From assembly GCF_001425705.1 (NCBI RefSeq), contig NZ_LMDC01000002.1, positions 34,732-98,731 of the forward strand: a stretch of 64,000 nucleotides of DNA. The letters are read 5' to 3'. The notes below the pieces were generated by a model. The model had not been told where the DNA came from, ran no database searches, and saw nothing but the letters and a program-made list of their open reading frames with translations. Below are positions 1 to 8,496 of this stretch, piece by piece. Position 1 is the stretch's first letter. Every line of letters begins with the position of its first letter. Source of the stretch: Pelomonas sp. Root1217 (lineage in GTDB: Bacteria; Pseudomonadota; Gammaproteobacteria; Burkholderiales; Burkholderiaceae_C). Made by a program: the position numbers and the translations under genes.

Positions 1-1032
1 TTGATCCGCCAGCAGGCCGACGCGATGGCCGCCTCCGGCATGAAGGACGCCGGCTACCAGTACATCGTCATCGACGACTGCTGGCAGAAGAGCCGCGACG
101 CCGACGGCAACATCCAGGCCGACCCGGAGCGCTTCCCCAGCGGCATCAAGGCGCTGGCCGACTACGTGCACAGCAAGGGCCTGAAGTTCGGCCTGTACTC
201 CGACGCCGGCTCGCTGACCTGCGGCGGCCGTCCGGGCAGCGCCGGCCATGAGTTCCAGGACGCCCGCCAGTACGCCAAGTGGGGCGTGGACTACCTGAAG
301 TACGACTGGTGCCACACCGGCACGCGCAACGCCGAAGCCGCCTACACCATCATGGCCAAGGCGCTGCGCGAGTCGGGCCGGGACATCGTGCTGTCCATCT
401 GCGAATGGGGAACCGCCAATCCCGAGCGCTGGGGCCCGACGACCGGCCACCTGTGGCGCACCACCGGCGACATCTACGACGCCTGGGAAGGCCAGAAGGA
501 CTGGTCGCACGGCATGACCAACATCCTCGACATGCAGGTCGAGCGCGCCGCCCATGCCGGCCCCAACGGCTGGAACGACCCCGACATGCTGGAAGTCGGC
601 AACGGCGGCATGACGACGACGGAATACGAGAGCCACTTCTCGCTGTGGGCCATGCTCGCGGCACCGCTGATCGCCGGCAACGACCTGTCCAGGATGGACG
701 CCGACACCGTGCGCATCCTGACCAACAAGGACGTCATCGCCGTGGACCAGGATCCGCTGGGCAAGCAAGGGCGCCGGATGCTGAAGGAAGGTGACCTCGA
801 AGTCTGGGTGCGGCCGCTGCAGGGTGGTGAGTTCGCGGCCGTGCTGTTCAACCGCGGCAAGACGCCGGCCGACATGAAGCTGAAGTGGGACCGCCTGGGC
901 CTGGCTACCGAACAGAAGGCCGACGTGAAAGACCTGTGGAGCAAGAAGGTCACGAAGGGCGTCAGCGGCAGCTACGGCGGCAAGGTCGCCCCGCATGGCG
1001 TGATCATGGTGCGGGTCACGCCGCAGCGTTGA
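1..1032 (+). CDS. GH27 alpha-galactosidase, 5' end cut by window edge
   Basis: Retaining alpha-galactosidase that releases terminal alpha-linked galactose from oligo- or polysaccharides. The visible 343 residues carry the family signature: YLKYDWC with the nucleophile Asp at about residue 102, and WNDPDML with the acid/base Asp at about residue 195, followed by the small C-terminal beta domain that ends normally. The early GH27 segment and any signal peptide are missing because the reading frame is open at base 1; the TTG at base 1 is not the true start. It lies 28 bp upstream of a GH2 gene on the same strand, so the two are probably cotranscribed. Family assignment is secure; the natural substrate is inferred from the surrounding glycan locus. 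Confidence 0.93.
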   Translation: MIRQQADAMAASGMKDAGYQYIVIDDCWQKSRDADGNIQADPERFPSGIKALADYVHSKGLKFGLYSDAGSLTCGGRPGSAGHEFQDARQYAKWGVDYLKYDWCHTGTRNAEAAYTIMAKALRESGRDIVLSICEWGTANPERWGPTTGHLWRTTGDIYDAWEGQKDWSHGMTNILDMQVERAAHAGPNGWNDPDMLEVGNGGMTTTEYESHFSLWAMLAAPLIAGNDLSRMDADTVRILTNKDVIAVDQDPLGKQGRRMLKEGDLEVWVRPLQGGEFAAVLFNRGKTPADMKLKWDRLGLATEQKADVKDLWSKKVTKGVSGSYGGKVAPHGVIMVRVTPQR

Positions 1033-1060
1033 TTGTGCAGCCCAGGCCAAGGACGTCGAC

Positions 1061-3649
1061 ATGAAACGGCTTTTTCACCTCGCAGTGGCCCTGTGCCTGG
1101 GCTTACTCGCCAGCATCGCCAGCGCGGTTCCGCGCAGCAGCGAACCCATCAACCGCGACTGGCTCTTCACCCTCGGCAACCCGCCCGGTGCGCACGCGGC
1201 GGAACACGACACCTCGCAATGGCGGCGCGCCGACCTGCCCCACTCGTTCTCGGAGCCTTACTTTCTGGGCACCGGCTTCTACGTGGGTCATGGCTGGTAT
1301 CGCAAAAACCTCGAACTGCCCACCAGCGCGCAGGGCAAGCGCATCACGTTGGAGTTTGACGGTGTCTTCCAGGACGCCGTCATCTGGGTCAACGGCAAGC
1401 AGGCCGGTCGCCACGTCGGCGGCTACACCGGCTTCAGCGTCGACATCACATCGCATGTGAAGACCGGCCGCAACCTGCTGGCCGTGCACGTCAACAACGA
1501 GTGGAACGCCCGCGTCGCACCACGCGCCGGCGAGCACGTGTTCTCGGGCGGCATCTACCGCAACGTGCGCCTGGTCATCACCGATCCTGTGCACGTGGCC
1601 TGGTACGGCACCTTCGTGACCACGCCGCAGGTGTCCGACGAGCGGGCCACCGTGCGCGTGCAGACCGAGGTGTTCAACGGCCGCCCCGCGCCGGCCAAGG
1701 TCGCCGTGGTGTCCGAAGTGCTGGACGCCGCCGGCCAGCGCGTGGCGCAGCATCGCAGCGAGCAGACCGTGCCCGCCGCGGGCAAGCTCGACTACGACCA
1801 GACCCTGCCCGCCATCCCCTCGCCGCGGCTGTGGTCGCCCGGGCAGCCCTATCTCTACAAGTTGGTCAGCCGCCTTTTCGTGAACGGCCGGGCAGTCGAC
1901 CGCTTCGAGACGCCCTTCGGCATCCGCACGGTCAAGTTCACCGCCGACAAGGGTTTCTTCCTGAACGGCAAGCACCTCTACATGATCGGCGCCAACGTCC
2001 ACCAGGACCAGGCCGGCTGGGGCGACGGCGTGACCGACGGCGCCGCGAGGCGCGACGTGAAGATGGTCAAGGACGCCGGCTTCAACTTCATCCGCGGCTC
2101 GCACTACCCGCATTCGCCGGCCTTCTCGAAGGCGACCGACGAGCTGGGCATGCTGTTCTGGTCCGAAGCGCCCTTCTGGGGCATCGGCGGCTTCGGTGCG
2201 GACGGCAGCTGGCTGTCCAGCGCCTACCCGCCCGACCCGGCGGACCGTCCCGAGTTCGAGGCGAGCGTGCTGCGCCAGGTCGAGGAAATGGTGCGCATCC
2301 ACCGCAACCACCCGTCCATCGTCATCTGGAGCGCCAGCAACGAGCCCTTCTTCACCCAGGGCGAGGCGATGGGGGCGATGCGGGACTTCCTCAAACGCGA
2401 GGTGGCCTTCTTCCACCGCATCGACCCGACACGGCCGGTCGCCATCGGCGGTGCGCAGCGCGGCGAGATCGACAAGCTGGGCGACGTGGCGGGCTACAAC
2501 GGCGACGGCGCGACGCTGTTCTTGAACCCCGGCGTGCCCTCGGTCGTGTCGGAATACGGCTCGACGATGGTGGACCGCCCCGGTGCCTACGAGCCCGGCT
2601 TCGGCCTGATGCCCGACACGCCGGACCAGCAGGCCAACCCGCGTCCCTACTCGTGGCGCTACCCCTGGCGCTCGGGCGAGGCGCTGTGGTGCGCCTTCGA
2701 CCACGGCTCCATCGCTTCCATCGAGTTCGGCGCCATGGGCTTCGTCGACTACTTCCGCCTGCCCAAGCGCCAGTACCACTGGTACCGCCACACCTACGCC
2801 GGCGTGCCACCGCCCGCCTGGCCGGTGGACGGCAAGCCCGCGCAGCTGCAACTGGCCGCCAGCCAGACCGTCATCCGCGGCACGCAGGGGCTGGACGACA
2901 CCCATCTCGTCGTCACCGTGCAGGACGGGACCGGCCGGGCGCTGAGCAACTCGCCGGACGTGACGCTGACCATCGTCAGCGGCCCAGGCAAGTTCCCCAC
3001 CGGGCGCAGCATCGCTTTCAGCAGCAAGTCGCCGGTCGCCATCCGCGACGGCCAGGCCGCGATCAGCTTCCGGTCGTACTTCGCTGGCGAGACCGTCATC
3101 GAGGCGACGTCCCCCGGCCTCAAGCCCGCTCGCATCACCATCACGACGACCGGGGCGGAGCGCTTCGTGCCGGGCGTCTCGCCGCTGGCGCCCGACCAGC
3201 CGGTCATCACCTACCCGCCGATCAACCGCAAGTCCTTGCCGGACGACCCGATCAACGTGACCACCAGCCGGCCCACCGCCACCAGCGGCTCCGCGCCTGG
3301 GCACGAGGCGCCGCTGGCCAACGACGGCAACCCGGACACCTTCTGGCGCGCCGACGCCAAGAACGGCGAGGCCTACTGGGTGGGCCACCTGGAGAACGTC
3401 TATGCGTTGCACTGGCTGTCGGTGCAGATGCCTGACGACAGCAACCCGGACTTCGTCGTGGAGATCAGCAACGACCAGACCCACTGGCGCCAGGTGGCCG
3501 AAGTCAAGGAACGCCGCAAGAACCACGAGGCCGCGCTGTTCGGCGGCGACAACAAGGCGGCTTTCCTGCGCATCCGCTTCCCTGCCGTCACGCTCGATCA
3601 CCCGGCGCAACTCAGCGAAGTGCGCGTATTCGCCAAGCCCAAGAACTGA
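1061..3649 (+). CDS. GH2 beta-galactosidase-like enzyme with C-terminal discoidin-type domain
   Basis: Secreted exo-acting beta-glycosidase of family GH2 (862 aa), probably a beta-galactosidase. An N-terminal signal peptide (about 1-22, ending ASIASA) precedes the jelly-roll sugar-binding domain (WYRKNLEL, FDGVFQDAVIWVNG), the Ig-like domain and the TIM barrel. The acid/base is E428 in WSASNEP and the nucleophile E498 in VVSEYGS. After an Ig-like linker (about 600-705), the last roughly 125 residues form an F5/8 type C (CBM32-like) module (DGNPDTFWRA, DFVVEISNDQTHW), which suggests binding to a galactose-containing glycan. The ATG at 1061 is supported by the signal peptide. A second GH2 gene starts 19 bp downstream. 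Galactosidase rather than mannosidase or glucuronidase activity is inferred, not shown. Confidence 0.9.
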   Translation: MKRLFHLAVALCLGLLASIASAVPRSSEPINRDWLFTLGNPPGAHAAEHDTSQWRRADLPHSFSEPYFLGTGFYVGHGWYRKNLELPTSAQGKRITLEFDGVFQDAVIWVNGKQAGRHVGGYTGFSVDITSHVKTGRNLLAVHVNNEWNARVAPRAGEHVFSGGIYRNVRLVITDPVHVAWYGTFVTTPQVSDERATVRVQTEVFNGRPAPAKVAVVSEVLDAAGQRVAQHRSEQTVPAAGKLDYDQTLPAIPSPRLWSPGQPYLYKLVSRLFVNGRAVDRFETPFGIRTVKFTADKGFFLNGKHLYMIGANVHQDQAGWGDGVTDGAARRDVKMVKDAGFNFIRGSHYPHSPAFSKATDELGMLFWSEAPFWGIGGFGADGSWLSSAYPPDPADRPEFEASVLRQVEEMVRIHRNHPSIVIWSASNEPFFTQGEAMGAMRDFLKREVAFFHRIDPTRPVAIGGAQRGEIDKLGDVAGYNGDGATLFLNPGVPSVVSEYGSTMVDRPGAYEPGFGLMPDTPDQQANPRPYSWRYPWRSGEALWCAFDHGSIASIEFGAMGFVDYFRLPKRQYHWYRHTYAGVPPPAWPVDGKPAQLQLAASQTVIRGTQGLDDTHLVVTVQDGTGRALSNSPDVTLTIVSGPGKFPTGRSIAFSSKSPVAIRDGQAAISFRSYFAGETVIEATSPGLKPARITITTTGAERFVPGVSPLAPDQPVITYPPINRKSLPDDPINVTTSRPTATSGSAPGHEAPLANDGNPDTFWRADAKNGEAYWVGHLENVYALHWLSVQMPDDSNPDFVVEISNDQTHWRQVAEVKERRKNHEAALFGGDNKAAFLRIRFPAVTLDHPAQLSEVRVFAKPKN

Positions 3650-3668
3650 ACTTCAACAAGAGAGACCC

Positions 3669-4715
3669 ATGGCACAGCTCGCCCTCCGCAGTGGCCTCAT
3701 CGCATTGGCGCTGGCCATCGTCGGCGCACAGGGCTACGCCGACAACCTGCGCGAGCGCACCCGCATCGACGACGGCTGGCGTTTCGCGCTAGGCCATGCC
3801 AACGATCCCGCCAAGGATTTCGACCACGGCATGCGCCCCTTCTTCTTTGGCAAGGCCGGCTACGGCGACGGCCCGGCTGCGGCCGACTTCGAGGACCGTC
3901 CCTGGCGTCGCGTCGACGTGCCGCACGACTGGGCGGTGGAACTGCCGTTCAGCGAGCGCGGCAGCTCCCAGCACGGCATGAAGGCCGTCGGCCGCGGCTT
4001 CCCGGAGAACAGCGTCGGCTGGTACCGGCGCGAACTGGCCATTCCGGCGGCCGGCAAGGGCCGGCGCTTCACGCTGGAGTTCGACGGCGTGTTCCGCGAC
4101 AGCGTCGTCTGGGTCAACGGGCACTACCTGAATCGCGAGGCCAGCGGCTATTCGGGCTTCCAAGTCGACATCAGCGACTACCTGAACTTCGGCGGCCGCA
4201 ATGTCGTCGCGGTGCGGGTGGACGCGACGACGCAGGAGGGCTGGTGGTACGAGGGCGCCGGCATCTACCGCCATGTCTGGCTGACGCAGACCGGGCCGCT
4301 GCATGTGGCGCCACACGGCAGCTTCGTGCGCGCGACAGTCAACGGAGACATCGCCGACGTGACGGTGGACACAACCGTGCGCAACGACGGCAAGGCGGGC
4401 GATCACTTCGCGCTGGAACACGAGCTGCGCGATCCGGCTGGTCGCGTCGTCGCCCGCGCAAGCGAGCCGGCCCGCACCGTCGCGGCCGACGCAACCACGG
4501 ACGTGAGCGCCCAGTTGCGCGTGGAGTCGCCGCTGCTGTGGTCGCTCGACACTCCGCAGCGCTACACACTGACCACGACCATCAAGCGCGGCGCCGAGGT
4601 CGTCGACCGCATCGACACGCCCTTCGGCATCCGCAGGCGGATTGACGCCTGGCTCCTTGCGCACAAACGCCGGAGCCGTTGGCGCCGGCCCGCAGGCTTT
4701 CAGTCTTCACCCTAG
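3669..4715 (+). pseudogene. Truncated GH2 beta-galactosidase (N-terminal half only)
   Basis: The ATG at 3669 follows an AGAGA ribosome-binding sequence and encodes a signal peptide (LIALALAIVGAQGYA), then a standard GH2 jelly-roll domain (WYRRELAI, FDGVFRDSVVWVNG, WWYEGAGIYRHVWL) and most of the Ig-like domain up to TPFGIR. In complete GH2 proteins this point continues into the catalytic barrel, as in the gene just upstream (TPFGIRTVKF). Here similarity stops near base 4634, and 26 unrelated Arg-rich residues run to a stop. No acid/base or nucleophile is present, so the 348-aa product cannot be an active glycosidase. The breakpoint marks the left edge of the sulfur-oxidation segment. The missing 3' half is not found elsewhere in the window. 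Confidence 0.88.
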
Positions 4716-4981
4716 GGTAGACACCAACGTGTTAAATATCCGTCATCGTTAATATAAACATAAACTGATGTTTTGGAAGACGATGCCAAGGCAAGCGACC
4801 CCGGCCCAGCGGTGTTGGCGGTCAGCCCAGATGAACCCGTGACAGGCCCTCAGGCCTGAACGCAAGAGACAAGGCTTCAGATGCAGTCCGCGAATCCATC
4901 GGCGCGATCAATGCCTGACCACCTCTCGCCGCGTGCGACGGGCAGGCCGCTGACAGTTTCAGCAGGTCTCCAGGAGGTTCT
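4716..4981 (+). promoter_or_regulatory. AT-rich upstream region of the sox operon
   Basis: This 266-bp gap lies between the broken GH2 gene and soxC. Bases 4730-4772 are much richer in A and T than the surroundings (GTTAAATATC, TTAATATAAACATAAACT) and are the natural place for the sox promoter. A perfect AGGAGG at 4972-4977 precedes the GTG start of soxC. A short palindrome ACCCTAGGGT (4709-4718) covers the stop codon of the truncated gene. No clear operator could be assigned; the promoter call rests on composition and position only. Confidence 0.4.
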
Positions 4982-6346
4982 GTGAGCCATGACCCGAGCC
5001 AGTCCGGCCGACTGAAAAAGGCGCCCGAGGGATTCCTGAATCGCGAAGGCATCCGGACCGTGATGGAAGAAGCCAAGGCGGGTCGACGCGATTTCGTCCG
5101 CAAAGCGTTTGCGACCGCCTTTGCAGGCTCGGCCGCTGCGAGCGCGATTGCGCAGGTCAAGAGTGAGGGGGACCCCAACATCCTGAATCTGCCCGAGCAC
5201 AGCATTGGACTGGGCCAGGCTGTCGCGACCGATGGCTACGGCAAGCCCTCCAAATATGAGGCCAACGTCCAGCGCCGGCCGAGCCCGGGTCTGACGCAAA
5301 CGGTCCAGGCCTCGGTTTCCTTCGCACCTCTGCAGTCGCTTTTCGGCATCGTCACGCCCAGTGGCTTGCATTTCGAGCGCCATCACCAGGGCTGGTGGGA
5401 CATCGACCCCTCCAAACACCGCCTGATGGTGAACGGCAGCGACGACAAGCTGCTGAAGCGGCCCCTGGTCTTCACGATGGACGAACTGATGCGCCTGCCC
5501 AGCGTGAGCCGCTTCCATTTCATCGAATGCGGCGCCAACACGGGCATGGAGTGGGGCAACGTCGCCGTTCCAACCTGCCAGTACACCCACGGCATGCTGA
5601 GTTGCAGCGAGTTCACCGGCGTGCCGCTGCGCGTGCTGTTCGAGCTCTGCGGTGTGGACTACAAGCGCGCCCGCTATGTGCTGGCAGAAGGCGCTGACGG
5701 GTCCAGCATGACGCGCACCGTGCCGATGGAGCTGGTGGAGAGCGGCGAGGTCATCGTCGCCTATGGCCAGAACGGCGAGATGCTGCGCCCCGAGCAGGGC
5801 TACCCGCTTCGCCTGGTGGTCCCCGGCGTGCAAGGCGTGAGCTGGGTCAAGTACCTGCGCCGCCTGGAGGTGGGCGACCAGCCTTACGGCACCAAGGACG
5901 AGACCATTCACTACATCGACCTGATGCCTGGCGGCCTGCACCGCCAATACACGAGTACACAAGAATGCAAGAGCGTCGTCACCACGCCCTCGGGCGGCCA
6001 GGTGTTGCTCGACAAAGGCTACTACCAGGTCAGCGGGCTCGCCTGGTCCGGTCGCGGCAAGGTCAAGCGGGTGGACGTGACCACCGACGGTGGCCGCAAC
6101 TGGCGCGTTGCGCGCCTGCAGGACCCTGTGATGAGCAAATGCCTGACCCGCTTCACGCTGGACTGGCGATGGGACGGCAAGCCCGCCTTCCTGCAAAGCC
6201 GCGCCATGGATGAGAGCGGTTATGTGCAGCCCAGCACCCGCCAGCTGCGCGCCGTGCGCGGTACGCGCTCGATCTATCACAACAACGCCATCCAGTCCTG
6301 GCTGGTCGAGGAAAGCGGCGAGGTGCGCAATGTCCAGCTCACGTAA
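4982..6346 (+). CDS. soxC: SoxC, sulfane dehydrogenase molybdenum subunit
   Basis: Molybdopterin subunit of Sox(CD)2, which oxidises the sulfane sulfur bound to SoxY in the periplasm. The protein has 454 aa. Near the N-terminus the twin-arginine motif RRDFVRKAF (about 35-43) and an Ala-rich stretch fit Tat export of a folded cofactor protein. The oxidoreductase molybdopterin-binding domain holds the Mo-ligand Cys at about 183 (FIECGANTG), followed by the Mo-co dimerisation domain. The GTG start at 4982 is chosen because of the AGGAGG just upstream. The end overlaps soxD by 17 bp, which suggests translational coupling. Assignment follows from the sequence and from its place at the head of soxCDYZAXB. 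Confidence 0.95.
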   Translation: MSHDPSQSGRLKKAPEGFLNREGIRTVMEEAKAGRRDFVRKAFATAFAGSAAASAIAQVKSEGDPNILNLPEHSIGLGQAVATDGYGKPSKYEANVQRRPSPGLTQTVQASVSFAPLQSLFGIVTPSGLHFERHHQGWWDIDPSKHRLMVNGSDDKLLKRPLVFTMDELMRLPSVSRFHFIECGANTGMEWGNVAVPTCQYTHGMLSCSEFTGVPLRVLFELCGVDYKRARYVLAEGADGSSMTRTVPMELVESGEVIVAYGQNGEMLRPEQGYPLRLVVPGVQGVSWVKYLRRLEVGDQPYGTKDETIHYIDLMPGGLHRQYTSTQECKSVVTTPSGGQVLLDKGYYQVSGLAWSGRGKVKRVDVTTDGGRNWRVARLQDPVMSKCLTRFTLDWRWDGKPAFLQSRAMDESGYVQPSTRQLRAVRGTRSIYHNNAIQSWLVEESGEVRNVQLT

Positions 6347-7415
6347 GCCGCTCGCCGCCGCGCTGCTGGCGCTGGCCGCACTCGGCACGGCCTCGGCGCA
6401 GAGCGCCTACCCTGGCATCGGCAGGCCGGCCACCGCGGCGGAGCTCAAAGCCTGGGACATCGACGTGCGGCCCGACTTCAAGGGCCTGCCCAAGGGCGCT
6501 GGCTCGGTGAACCTGGGCCAGGACGTCTGGGAGGCCCGCTGCGCCTCCTGCCACGGCGTCTTTGGCGAAAGCAACGAGACCTTCTCGCCGCTGGTAGGCG
6601 GCACCACGGCCGAGGACATCAAGACCGGCCGGGTCGCTCGAATGAATGACCCCAGCTTCCCTGGCCGCACGACGTTGATGAAGGTGTCCACCGTCTCGAC
6701 GCTGTGGGACTACATCAATCGCGCCATGCCCTGGAACGCGCCCAAGTCCTTGAAGACCGACGAGGTCTATGCGGTGACGGCCTACCTGCTGAACCTGGGC
6801 GGCATCGTGCCGGCCGATTTCACGCTGTCAGACGCCAACATTGCCGAGGTGCAGCAGCGGCTGCCCAACCGCAACGGTGTGACGACCGCCCACGCGATGT
6901 GGCCGGGCAAGAGCCTGGGCAAGGCCGGTTCGGTCGATGTGAAGGCCGTGGCCTGCATGCACGACTGCGTGACGGAGCCCAAGGTCGCTTCGCTGCTGCC
7001 CGACTTCGCGCGCAACAACCATGGCAACCTCGCCGAGCAGCAGCGGCAGATCGGCCCGCAGCGCGGCATCGACACGACCCGGCCGCCCGGCACGCGCGCG
7101 ACCGCTCCGATCATCGTGGCTGCGACACCTCCGGCCGCGCCGGCGCCTGGCGCGGCCTCATCAGCACTGGCACTGCTGAAGAAGCATTCGTGCACCGCCT
7201 GCCATGGCATGGAACAAAAGCTGGTGGGCCCCGGGTTCAAGCAAGTGGCTGTCAAGTACGGTACGCGCGTTGACGCCGAGGCCTACCTCGCCGGCCGGAT
7301 CAAGGCTGGCGGCCAGGGCGTCTGGGGCCCCACTCCCATGCCGGCGCAGCCGCTGACGGACGCCGAGCTCAAGACCTTGGCTGCCTGGCTCGCCGCCGGT
7401 GCCGCCAGCCGCTGA
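6330..7415 (+). CDS. soxD: SoxD, dihaem cytochrome c subunit of sulfane dehydrogenase
   Basis: Electron-accepting partner of SoxC in the periplasm (361 aa). A signal peptide (ending GTASA) is followed by two cytochrome c domains: CASCH at residues 71-75 and CTACH at 288-292, joined by a long Pro/Ala-rich linker (about 255-280). This two-haem layout is the classical SoxD form. The ATG at 6330 lies inside the end of soxC; longer in-frame readings upstream are rejected because they would remove the signal peptide from the N-terminus. The presence of soxCD implies complete oxidation of thiosulfate to sulfate without obligatory sulfur globules. Confidence 0.94.
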   Translation: MSSSRKPLAAALLALAALGTASAQSAYPGIGRPATAAELKAWDIDVRPDFKGLPKGAGSVNLGQDVWEARCASCHGVFGESNETFSPLVGGTTAEDIKTGRVARMNDPSFPGRTTLMKVSTVSTLWDYINRAMPWNAPKSLKTDEVYAVTAYLLNLGGIVPADFTLSDANIAEVQQRLPNRNGVTTAHAMWPGKSLGKAGSVDVKAVACMHDCVTEPKVASLLPDFARNNHGNLAEQQRQIGPQRGIDTTRPPGTRATAPIIVAATPPAAPAPGAASSALALLKKHSCTACHGMEQKLVGPGFKQVAVKYGTRVDAEAYLAGRIKAGGQGVWGPTPMPAQPLTDAELKTLAAWLAAGAASR

Positions 7416-7486
7416 CACCGCCCAGGAAATCCCCCATGCGCATCACTCGCCACACACCTACCGTCATGGCACTACAGGAGACAACC

Positions 7487-7945
7487 ATGCTGACCCGCCG
7501 AACTGCCCTTGCGCGCTCCGCGCAAGTGGCGCTGATGCTGGGAGGCCTGGGTTTGCTGCCCCAGGCAGCCCGCGCCGCCTACTCGACTGCTGCCTTCGAG
7601 GCCAAGACCATGGCCGACCTGATGAAGGCCCTGGGCGCCGGCGCGCCTGCCGAGAGCAAGGACATCACGGTCACCGCGCCCGACATCGCTGAGAACGGCG
7701 CCGTCGTGCCGGTGGGCGCCTCCACCTCGCTGGCCGGCGTCAGGCGCCTGCTCATCCTGGTCGAGAAGAACCCCAGCCTGCTGTCGGCAGCCTTCGACGT
7801 CAGCGACTCCGTGGAGCCCAGCTTCACGACGCGCGTCAAGATGGGGCAGTCATCCAACGTCATCGCGGTGGCCCTGATGGCGGACGGCAAGGTGCTGTAC
7901 GCCCAGAAGGAAGTCAAGGTCACCCTCGGTGGCTGCGGCGGGTGA
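7487..7945 (+). CDS. soxY: SoxY, sulfur-carrier subunit
   Basis: Carrier protein of the Sox pathway: sulfur intermediates are covalently held on a C-terminal cysteine. The 152-aa protein ends with the invariant swinging-arm motif GGCGG, with Cys at 150. The N-terminus has a Tat-type signal (LTRRTALARSAQVALMLGG, cleaved after ARA), in keeping with SoxYZ being exported as a folded complex. The ATG at 7487 follows CAGGAGACAACC; an in-frame ATG at 7436 is less likely because it adds 17 residues before the signal. A 205-bp gap with a strong hairpin separates it from soxZ. Confidence 0.95.
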   Translation: MLTRRTALARSAQVALMLGGLGLLPQAARAAYSTAAFEAKTMADLMKALGAGAPAESKDITVTAPDIAENGAVVPVGASTSLAGVRRLLILVEKNPSLLSAAFDVSDSVEPSFTTRVKMGQSSNVIAVALMADGKVLYAQKEVKVTLGGCGG

Positions 7946-8012
7946 GATGGAGCCCCTCGTCCGGTCTCGCGCCGCTGAACGCGGGCGTGCCCAGCCGGTC
8001 CCCCGCGGGGAC

Positions 8013-8047
8013 GCGGCTGCTTGCGGCATCGAGCCGCAAGCAGCCGC
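8013..8047 (+). repeat. Strong intercistronic hairpin between soxY and soxZ
   Basis: A perfect 15-bp inverted repeat (GCGGCTGCTTGCGGC at 8013-8027 and its complement at 8033-8047) encloses a five-base loop ATCGA. An outer, imperfect arm pairs CCAGCCGGTCCC (from 7991) with GGGCCGGCTTGG (to 8062). There is no T-tract, so it is not a standard intrinsic terminator. It fills most of the unusual gap in the otherwise tightly packed sox operon and could act in mRNA stability, processing or attenuation; this role is inferred. Confidence 0.75.
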
Positions 8048-8150
8048 AGGTGGGCCGGCTTGGGAGCGGCCCAGCGCTCGGCCCGGAATGCCCGGGTTCC
8101 TGTGCCAAGGCGAGTTGAACAACTGAAAAGCAACTGAACAGGAGACACAC

Positions 8151-8462
8151 ATGCCAGATCCCATGCGCATCCGCGCCCAGTCGGCCGGCGAGAAAACCAC
8201 CGTTCGCGTGCTGATGAGCCACGAGATGGAGACCGGCTTGCGCAAGGACGCGGCCGGCAAGACCATCCCGGCCTGGTTCATCCAGGAGGTGAGCGCCCAA
8301 CTCAATGGCAAGCCCGTCCTCACAGCCGAGTGGGGGCCCTCGGTATCGAAGAACCCCTTCCTGCAGTTCGTCGTCAAGGGGGCCAAGGCCGGCGACAAGA
8401 TCGCCATCACCTGGCGTGACAACCGCGGCGAGACCCGCACCGACGAAGCCACGGTCTCCTGA
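8151..8462 (+). CDS. soxZ: SoxZ, sulfur-carrier partner subunit
   Basis: Partner that forms the heterodimeric SoxYZ carrier. The 103-aa protein lacks its own signal peptide, as usual, and is expected to be exported with SoxY. It shows the SoxZ core: MRIRAQ, VRVLMSHEMETGLRKD and IPAWFIQEV, then an Ig-like fold ending with DEATVS. The ATG at 8151 is preceded by an AGGAGA ribosome-binding site eight bases upstream. The gene is full length for the family. Confidence 0.95.
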   Translation: MPDPMRIRAQSAGEKTTVRVLMSHEMETGLRKDAAGKTIPAWFIQEVSAQLNGKPVLTAEWGPSVSKNPFLQFVVKGAKAGDKIAITWRDNRGETRTDEATVS

Positions 8463-8496
8463 CCGCCCTCGACCTTTCGCCATTGCAGGAGGGCCT

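Noticed and set aside
1-3. TTG at base 1 as start of the GH27 gene
   Set aside because: The conserved N-terminal part of GH27 and a signal peptide are missing, so the gene begins before the window.
1103-3610. Long open frame of 835 codons on the minus strand
   Set aside because: It is antisense to a clear GH2 gene, is rich in Arg, Ala, Val and Gly, and has no recognisable domain; high-GC genes produce such shadow frames.
3402-3668. Upstream extension of the truncated GH2 gene into the preceding gene
   Set aside because: The extension is out of frame inside the GH2 gene before it; the ATG at 3669 is followed by a signal peptide.
7436-7486. Earlier ATG for soxY
   Set aside because: It would put 17 residues ahead of the Tat signal; the ATG at 7487 has a good ribosome-binding site.
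7929-8126. 65-codon frame between soxY and soxZ
   Set aside because: It starts inside soxY, lies over the hairpin region, lacks a ribosome-binding site and has shadow-like composition.
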